Below are positions 60,220 to 64,000 of a DNA stretch of 64,000 bases, in pieces. Below the pieces are notes generated by a model. The model ran no database searches. It had not been told where the DNA came from and saw only the letters and a list, made by a program, of their open reading frames with translations. The stretch spans positions 2,275,488-2,339,487 of the forward strand of contig NZ_CP070608.1 in assembly GCF_017068455.1 (NCBI RefSeq), given 5' to 3'. Position 1 is the first letter of the stretch; every line of letters begins with the position of its first letter. This stretch comes from Fulvivirga lutea (lineage in GTDB: Bacteria > Bacteroidota > Bacteroidia > Cytophagales > Cyclobacteriaceae). Made by a program: the position numbers and the translations under genes.

Positions 60220-61203
60220 TCAAAGACTTAATCTAAACCCAAACACCTCTAAATCACCTTGATTAAAGTCAAGTTCCCTCGCTCTGATAAAGCCTATTTT
60301 TTCGTACATGCTCCACGCAGTTTCCATCGCTTTGGTGGTATGAATCACAACTTGCTTCACACCAAGTTCTTTAGCTCTGTCGATACACTTTTGTGTTAAC
60401 TCTCTACCTAATCCAAGTCCGCGAGCCTCAGGACTCACTGCCAGTAGTCTGAAGCCTGCAGAGTTTTTTTCTTTCATTGCTCGCCCACCTGATGAATAAT
60501 ATTGCATGTCGCCAAAGAATACTACGGCACCCAGCACCTTATTGTCCCTAGAGTATGTGGCAAACAATTCTGTTTGAGGTTTTTGAGTTAACTCGCCTAC
60601 ATTTTGTAAGAATTCGTAATAGCGAGGCATTTCATCAGGCTTAGGAAATCCATCCAATTGCGAATATACTTCCACCATAAGCTGACCAATGGCCTTATAG
60701 TCTTTAGGATGTGCATTGATAATGCTTGCCTTATTGTGTGATTCTTTAAAGCGAGAGGCGAGGGGCTTGGCCTCCAGTAGTTGGTCAATTTCTGTTAGAG
60801 CATTTATAAATGTATTGTCAACTTGGAATAAGTCTTTTAGTGTTCGGCCGAAAGACTCCCAGACAGGAAGAAGTTTTATTTTTAGTTGTTCCCCTTTTGG
60901 CGTAAGCGAGACTACTTTGGATCGCTTGTCGGTCTTATTAGCCGTGATTTTAACCAGTTTAGAAGCCTCCAATTCGCGTACGATATTTTTAACGGTTATG
61001 TGCGTAAAAGCAATTTGATTGGCTAACTGGGTAATGCTTTGATTGTCTTGTTTGGACAAAGCATAAAACACGGCAAACCAGCTTGACTTAAAGTTTAGGC
61101 CAAGTTCAGAATATATTTTATCACCATCAATTTGTAGCTTTTCATAGATTCTGCGCAATCGCGAACCAATTGATAAGTAACCAATGTCATTGAGTATATT
61201 CAT
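60220..61203 (-). CDS. MarR-type regulator fused to a GNAT acetyltransferase
   Basis: 327 residues. Residues ~1-150 are a MarR winged helix (QSITQLANQIAFTHITVKNI, VRELEASKLVKITANKTDKR, with the wing) and residues ~160-327 a GNAT domain (RLLAVSPEARGLGLGRELTQ carrying the acetyl-CoA loop, MYEKIGFIRARELDFNQG). MarR-GNAT fusions are known but the acetylated substrate is unknown. A near-perfect inverted repeat directly upstream of the ATG (61206-61243) is a likely autoregulatory operator. The gene is 62 bp from the dehydrogenase upstream on the same strand. Confidence 0.9.
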   Translation of the reverse strand: MNILNDIGYLSIGSRLRRIYEKLQIDGDKIYSELGLNFKSSWFAVFYALSKQDNQSITQLANQIAFTHITVKNIVRELEASKLVKITANKTDKRSKVVSLTPKGEQLKIKLLPVWESFGRTLKDLFQVDNTFINALTEIDQLLEAKPLASRFKESHNKASIINAHPKDYKAIGQLMVEVYSQLDGFPKPDEMPRYYEFLQNVGELTQKPQTELFATYSRDNKVLGAVVFFGDMQYYSSGGRAMKEKNSAGFRLLAVSPEARGLGLGRELTQKCIDRAKELGVKQVVIHTTKAMETAWSMYEKIGFIRARELDFNQGDLEVFGFRLSL

Positions 61204-61205
61204 TT

Positions 61206-61243
61206 ATAAAAGTATTTTCATAAAAATATGAAAGTACTTTTAT
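61206..61243. promoter_or_regulatory. Inverted-repeat operator upstream of the MarR-GNAT gene
   Basis: Arms ATAAAAGTATTTTCAT (61206-61221) and ATGAAAGTACTTTTAT (61228-61243) are complementary at 15 of 16 positions with a 6-bp spacer. Placement 3 bp upstream of the start codon fits repression of its own gene by the MarR domain. Confidence 0.6.
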
Positions 61244-61264
61244 ATAATTATTAAAATGTTAGAA

Positions 61265-62149
61265 TTATTTTAAGAACCCAGGGTCTTTAAACTTTGGATT
61301 GGGGTATTTATAAAAGCCTTCGCCCGTTTTAATGCCCAGTTTACCTTTATCGAGATAATGCTCTTTTACATAGGCTGCATTGGCTAATTTCTGTTTGTCG
61401 TTAAGTAATGTGCCCCAATGATGCTCTATGTTGTAGGCCGTTTCTAGTCCTACCACATCTAAAATCTGAAACGGACCAGACGCAAAACCGGAAACCAGCA
61501 TGGTTTTATCCACATCTTCATGAGTTGCAACACCATTGGCTACTAATGCCATGGCGGATGAAACAAACGGCACTAAAATAGAATTGAGGATGTAGCCGTT
61601 CTGCTCTTTATTCAGCTGAACAGGCACCATACCAATGTCCTTAGCAAATTGAATGGTCTTCTCGGTAGCAGATGCATCAGTACTTTTATGACCCATAATT
61701 TCGGCAATATTATTTTGCCAGATATAGTTGGCAAAGTGCATGGCCAAAAACCGCTCAGGCTTAGATACAAACTCCACAAAATCACTAGGCAATAGGGTAG
61801 AGGAGTTGGTGGTGATAATGGCTGAGTCATCAATATGTTTAGAAAGCTCCTGGTAAAAAGCGGCTTTAATTTTCGGATTTTCGGGTACTGATTCACTCAC
61901 CAGGTATACATATTCACTCGCTTGTTGTATGTCTGTAGTAAATGACAAGTTTTCTATTGCCCTTTTAATTTGAGATTCATCCGATCCCTTATCCATATAG
62001 ATTCTAGCATAGCGTTGGTGAAATTTTTTACAGTCCTCCAGTCCGCTTTCGTTTTTATCATAGACTATCACTTTAAACCCACTGATGGCAGTTTGCCATG
62101 CTATTTGTGAGCCCAAGGTGCCACCTCCGGCAATCATAATTTTCGTCAT
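61265..62149 (-). CDS. 3-hydroxyacyl-CoA dehydrogenase (3-hydroxybutyryl-CoA dehydrogenase-like)
   Basis: 294 residues, one-domain NAD-dependent dehydrogenase type. Rossmann motif MIAGGGTLGSQIAWQTA; then SESVPENPKIKAAFYQELSK, ITTNSSTLLPSDFVEFVSKP, FLAMHFANYIWQ and the C-terminal domain GFASGPFQILDVVGLETAYN with GKLGIKTGEGFYKYP. The His in AMHF and Asn-rich NYIWQNN correspond to the catalytic region. It oxidises 3-hydroxyacyl-CoA in fatty acid or butyrate metabolism. It overlaps the small membrane-protein gene at 62146 by 4 bp. Confidence 0.9.
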   Translation of the reverse strand: MTKIMIAGGGTLGSQIAWQTAISGFKVIVYDKNESGLEDCKKFHQRYARIYMDKGSDESQIKRAIENLSFTTDIQQASEYVYLVSESVPENPKIKAAFYQELSKHIDDSAIITTNSSTLLPSDFVEFVSKPERFLAMHFANYIWQNNIAEIMGHKSTDASATEKTIQFAKDIGMVPVQLNKEQNGYILNSILVPFVSSAMALVANGVATHEDVDKTMLVSGFASGPFQILDVVGLETAYNIEHHWGTLLNDKQKLANAAYVKEHYLDKGKLGIKTGEGFYKYPNPKFKDPGFLK

Positions 62150-62694
62150 GCAGCTGCTTTTTTGTTCAAATATTTTAGCCCCAGTGCTGCTTTAAGTTCT
62201 GATAAAATATTTTGAACCTGAGCTAGCTCTGTGTCTTCGAATCGCAATAATGTGTAGGTTTTGCTTGTCGTTTCTAAATCAATAAAATAGTGGGTATGAG
62301 AAACACCATCATTAAACGCATTGGAATCCTGAAACTCCTCAAAAGTGGAAATACTCATATCTTTCACCTCATTCAGTTTAAAGGTTTTGGTAAATGATCC
62401 ATAAATCTTGTAGAAGCTAATAACATTATCGTGGTTATTGATGGTTATGGAGTTGGGTATCTCTGTTTGTTTCAAGAGTTTGTAACCTGGGTACAATGAT
62501 AGAAATGCAGCTAGTAAAGCGAACGCTCCATTTAGCGTAATAAGTGTTAGGGGTATGGCAATGAGCAAAGCAATAAATGCAACCAGTGAAATACCTGTTG
62601 CCACTTTCTTGGAAGTGATATACACCGATGAACCCTTAACAAGGATGGAATACCCTTCGGATTCAAATATTCTTTGTGAATTTTCGCTTATCAC
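62146..62694 (-). CDS. Membrane protein of unknown function
   Basis: 182 residues. Two adjacent hydrophobic helices (about 35-70: ATGISLVAFIALLIAIPLTL, NGAFALLAAFLSLYPGY) are followed by a soluble PH-like beta domain (ISFYKIYGSFTKTFKLNEVK, HYFIDLETTSKTYTLLRFED) and a C-terminal amphipathic helix. Similar bacterial membrane proteins of the PH/YcxB kind exist; no assignment. It is the upstream partner of the dehydrogenase gene, overlapping by 4 bp, and divergent from the DinB-like gene 38 bp away. Confidence 0.7.
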   Translation of the reverse strand: MISENSQRIFESEGYSILVKGSSVYITSKKVATGISLVAFIALLIAIPLTLITLNGAFALLAAFLSLYPGYKLLKQTEIPNSITINNHDNVISFYKIYGSFTKTFKLNEVKDMSISTFEEFQDSNAFNDGVSHTHYFIDLETTSKTYTLLRFEDTELAQVQNILSELKAALGLKYLNKKAAA

Positions 62695-62732
62695 CTACGT
62701 AAGTTAGTAAATTGTACTCAAATTATCAGCTA

Positions 62733-63305
62733 ATGACATTAATCAGACTTTTCGTGCTCACATTATTATCTATTGCCATGAATGCTAACGCACAGGAACT
62801 TCCATTTCGGGAAGTATCAGATTATCCCAAAAAATATACTGCCGGAACTACAGCTGCCCGTACGATTGAAGGGTTGGGGTTTCGATATTACTGGGCTACG
62901 GATTCATTAAGAGACGAGGATCTAAGCTATAAACCAAGTGAAGATGGTCGGACCATTCTGGAAACGCTACATCATATTTACGAGATGTCATTCATGATAA
63001 AGAATGCAACATTAAAAGAGGTGAATGTACTGCCCGATACTGTTGACTTTGATATGATGAGGAAAATAACCCTGGCCAACCTGGAAGTGGCGCATGCCAA
63101 GCTAATGTCAGTCGATGATATGTCCGACATGAACGTAATTTTTGAAGGTAAAAACAGAAGAGTGGAGTATCCTTTCTGGCATCTATTAAATGGCCCGATT
63201 GCCGATTGTACCTGGCACGTGGGTCAAATTGTTGCCTTTAGAAGGGCTAATGGGAATCCTATTGCAACTGGGATAAGTTTTTTTAATGGTACAGCAAAGC
63301 CCTAA
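62733..63305 (+). CDS. DinB-like exported protein
   Basis: 190 residues from ATG 62733 (an upstream TTG 62712 also in frame). A signal peptide (MTLIRLFVLTLLSIAMNANA, Q) precedes a DinB/YfiT-type four-helix bundle. Two likely metal ligands are His in LHHIYEM and His in WHVGQIVAFRR; a third is unclear. DinB-fold proteins are usually cytoplasmic thiol transferases, so a secreted member is slightly unusual. The 3' end overlaps the convergent DUF1801 gene by 4 bp. Confidence 0.75.
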   Translation: MTLIRLFVLTLLSIAMNANAQELPFREVSDYPKKYTAGTTAARTIEGLGFRYYWATDSLRDEDLSYKPSEDGRTILETLHHIYEMSFMIKNATLKEVNVLPDTVDFDMMRKITLANLEVAHAKLMSVDDMSDMNVIFEGKNRRVEYPFWHLLNGPIADCTWHVGQIVAFRRANGNPIATGISFFNGTAKP

Positions 63306-63721
63306 TCAGGGTACTTTTCCTGCATTCTCTGGAATGAAAGGGTGATCATTTTTTTCAGCACGTCCATATCCACCTGATCCAGTGATTTAATGTACAAGCA
63401 GCTTTTACCAATCTTATGCTTTCCTAGTTTTTGAAGTAGCTCATCATATTCCTTAAAACCTGCCATCAGATAAATGGTGAGGGCTTGCTTACGTGGTGAG
63501 AAGCCAGCTCGAAAGAAATCGCCTTCACGGCCACTATCATATTTGTAATGATAGTCGCCAAAACCAATGATACTTCCGCCCCACATTTTTGGTTCTAGCT
63601 GAGTTATATCTTTGATAATCTCAAGAATACGGAAGCTATCCTTTCTTCTGGTTTCATCTTCCACACTTTCTAAAAACTTGACAACAGATTGGTTGTTAGC
63701 GGTGGTTTTGTTTTGGGACAT
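63302..63721 (-). CDS. DUF1801 (YdhG-like) protein
   Basis: 139 residues from ATG 63721; ATG 63733 would add four residues. Matches DUF1801: VVKFLESVEDETRRKDSFRI, EPKMWGGSIIGFGDYHYKYD, FFRAGFSPRKQALTIYLMAG and GKHKIGKSCLYIKSLDQVDM. The fold is that of a small iron-chaperone/YdhG-like protein with unknown function. The 3' end is convergent with the DinB-like gene. Confidence 0.85.
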   Translation of the reverse strand: MSQNKTTANNQSVVKFLESVEDETRRKDSFRILEIIKDITQLEPKMWGGSIIGFGDYHYKYDSGREGDFFRAGFSPRKQALTIYLMAGFKEYDELLQKLGKHKIGKSCLYIKSLDQVDMDVLKKMITLSFQRMQEKYPD

Positions 63722-63821
63722 AGTGTTAAGCATTGATTATCAACCATTAAATTAACAAATACTCTAATGCCATAGTAAGCTCAATCTCGAAATATTGATT
63801 ATATTAATCTTTGATTTAGCC

Positions 63822-64000
63822 ATGAGAATAGTTGGTATCATCTTTTTAACACTAGTATACACTACTGCATTTGCACAGGATTCAGTGATAGATAGCCTTG
63901 AAGCTGTTTTAAAAACATTGCCTGAAGAAACAAGTAAAGTAGATACCCAATGTGCGCTGGCCTTAGCTTATTACAACTCCAACGCCAATAAAACCCTCGA
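63822..64000 (+). CDS. N-terminus of a secreted protein, probably a TPR-type sensor (cut by window edge)
   Basis: ATG 63822; 59 residues visible. A signal segment (MRIVGIIFLTLVYTTAF, AQ) is followed by DSVIDSLEAVLKTLPEETSK and ALALAYYNSNANKTL, the pattern at the start of Bacteroidota TPR proteins whose C-terminus is a histidine kinase or adenylate cyclase. The rest lies beyond the window, so the class is only a guess. Confidence 0.6.
   Translation, partial: MRIVGIIFLTLVYTTAFAQDSVIDSLEAVLKTLPEETSKVDTQCALALAYYNSNANKTL

Noticed and set aside
1-64000. CRISPR arrays, tRNA or rRNA genes, insertion sequences, prophage
   Set aside because: No regularly spaced repeats, cloverleaf, transposase or phage structural gene found on reading both strands; a tRNAscan or IS search could still find a missed case.

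Overview
The window is a chromosomal segment of a Bacteroidota bacterium, most likely order Cytophagales (a Marivirga, Fulvivirga or Roseivirga-like marine or soil organism). The signs are type IX secretion components and CHU_C-type C-terminal domains, a Reg_prop two-component kinase, PspC/GIN-domain and PadR genes, FtsX/MacB-like permeases with the typical N-terminus, promoters of the form TAnnTTTG, weak ribosome-binding sites and a low G+C content. No rRNA, tRNA, CRISPR array, prophage or insertion sequence was seen. Coding density is high, and the window cuts a gene at each end (moeA on the left, a secreted probable TPR sensor on the right).

Layout. 1-7.4 kb: the end of moeA, ffh, a two-gene envelope module bracketed by near-identical terminators, pdhB, a TPR/OmpA-like lipoprotein and a small PspC protein. 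7.4-16.6 kb: glycosyltransferase, EbfC, a hisS-hutH-CHU_C operon, a Lys-rich basic protein, a phosphodiesterase, a thioredoxin-like protein and a flavin monooxygenase. 16.6-23.2 kb: an ECF sigma / anti-sigma-like / twin outer-membrane barrel operon and a PadR-PspC operon. 23.4-33.2 kb: porV2-porU2 followed by a propeller histidine kinase and its NarL-type regulator. 33.2-37.8 kb: small envelope proteins, fabH and an ABC permease.

37.9-49.9 kb is the centrepiece. A MerR/cobalamin-binding regulator with all CarH signature residues lies directly upstream of an ECF sigma gene. That gene begins a 13-gene collinear unit (no gap above about 60 bp): crtI, crtB, idi, a small DUF6435-like gene, photolyase, an SDR/DUF2867 protein, a lipoprotein, an SRPBCC protein, crtZ, a crtD-like desaturase, cruF and a lycopene cyclase. 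The order reads as a light-induced photoprotection regulon making a monocyclic 1'-hydroxy carotenoid (saproxanthin-like). The sigma promoter carries four TGTTTAA-type half-sites in two inverted pairs, one touching the -7 box, which are candidate CarH operators.

50.0-53.7 kb holds fdhD, a small conserved gene and an FdhF/YdeP molybdoenzyme, separated by long imperfect hairpins built from AGTTCTAAGTT words. 53.8-64 kb is a more accessory stretch: two AT-rich orphan envelope genes, a GNAT gene bracketed by two 179-bp direct repeats made of three hairpins, an erythromycin-esterase/CarboxypepD-reg fusion, YdeI and DUF1398 proteins, a MarR-GNAT fusion with a near-perfect 16-bp-arm operator at its start, a 3-hydroxyacyl-CoA dehydrogenase, a DinB-like protein and a DUF1801 protein.
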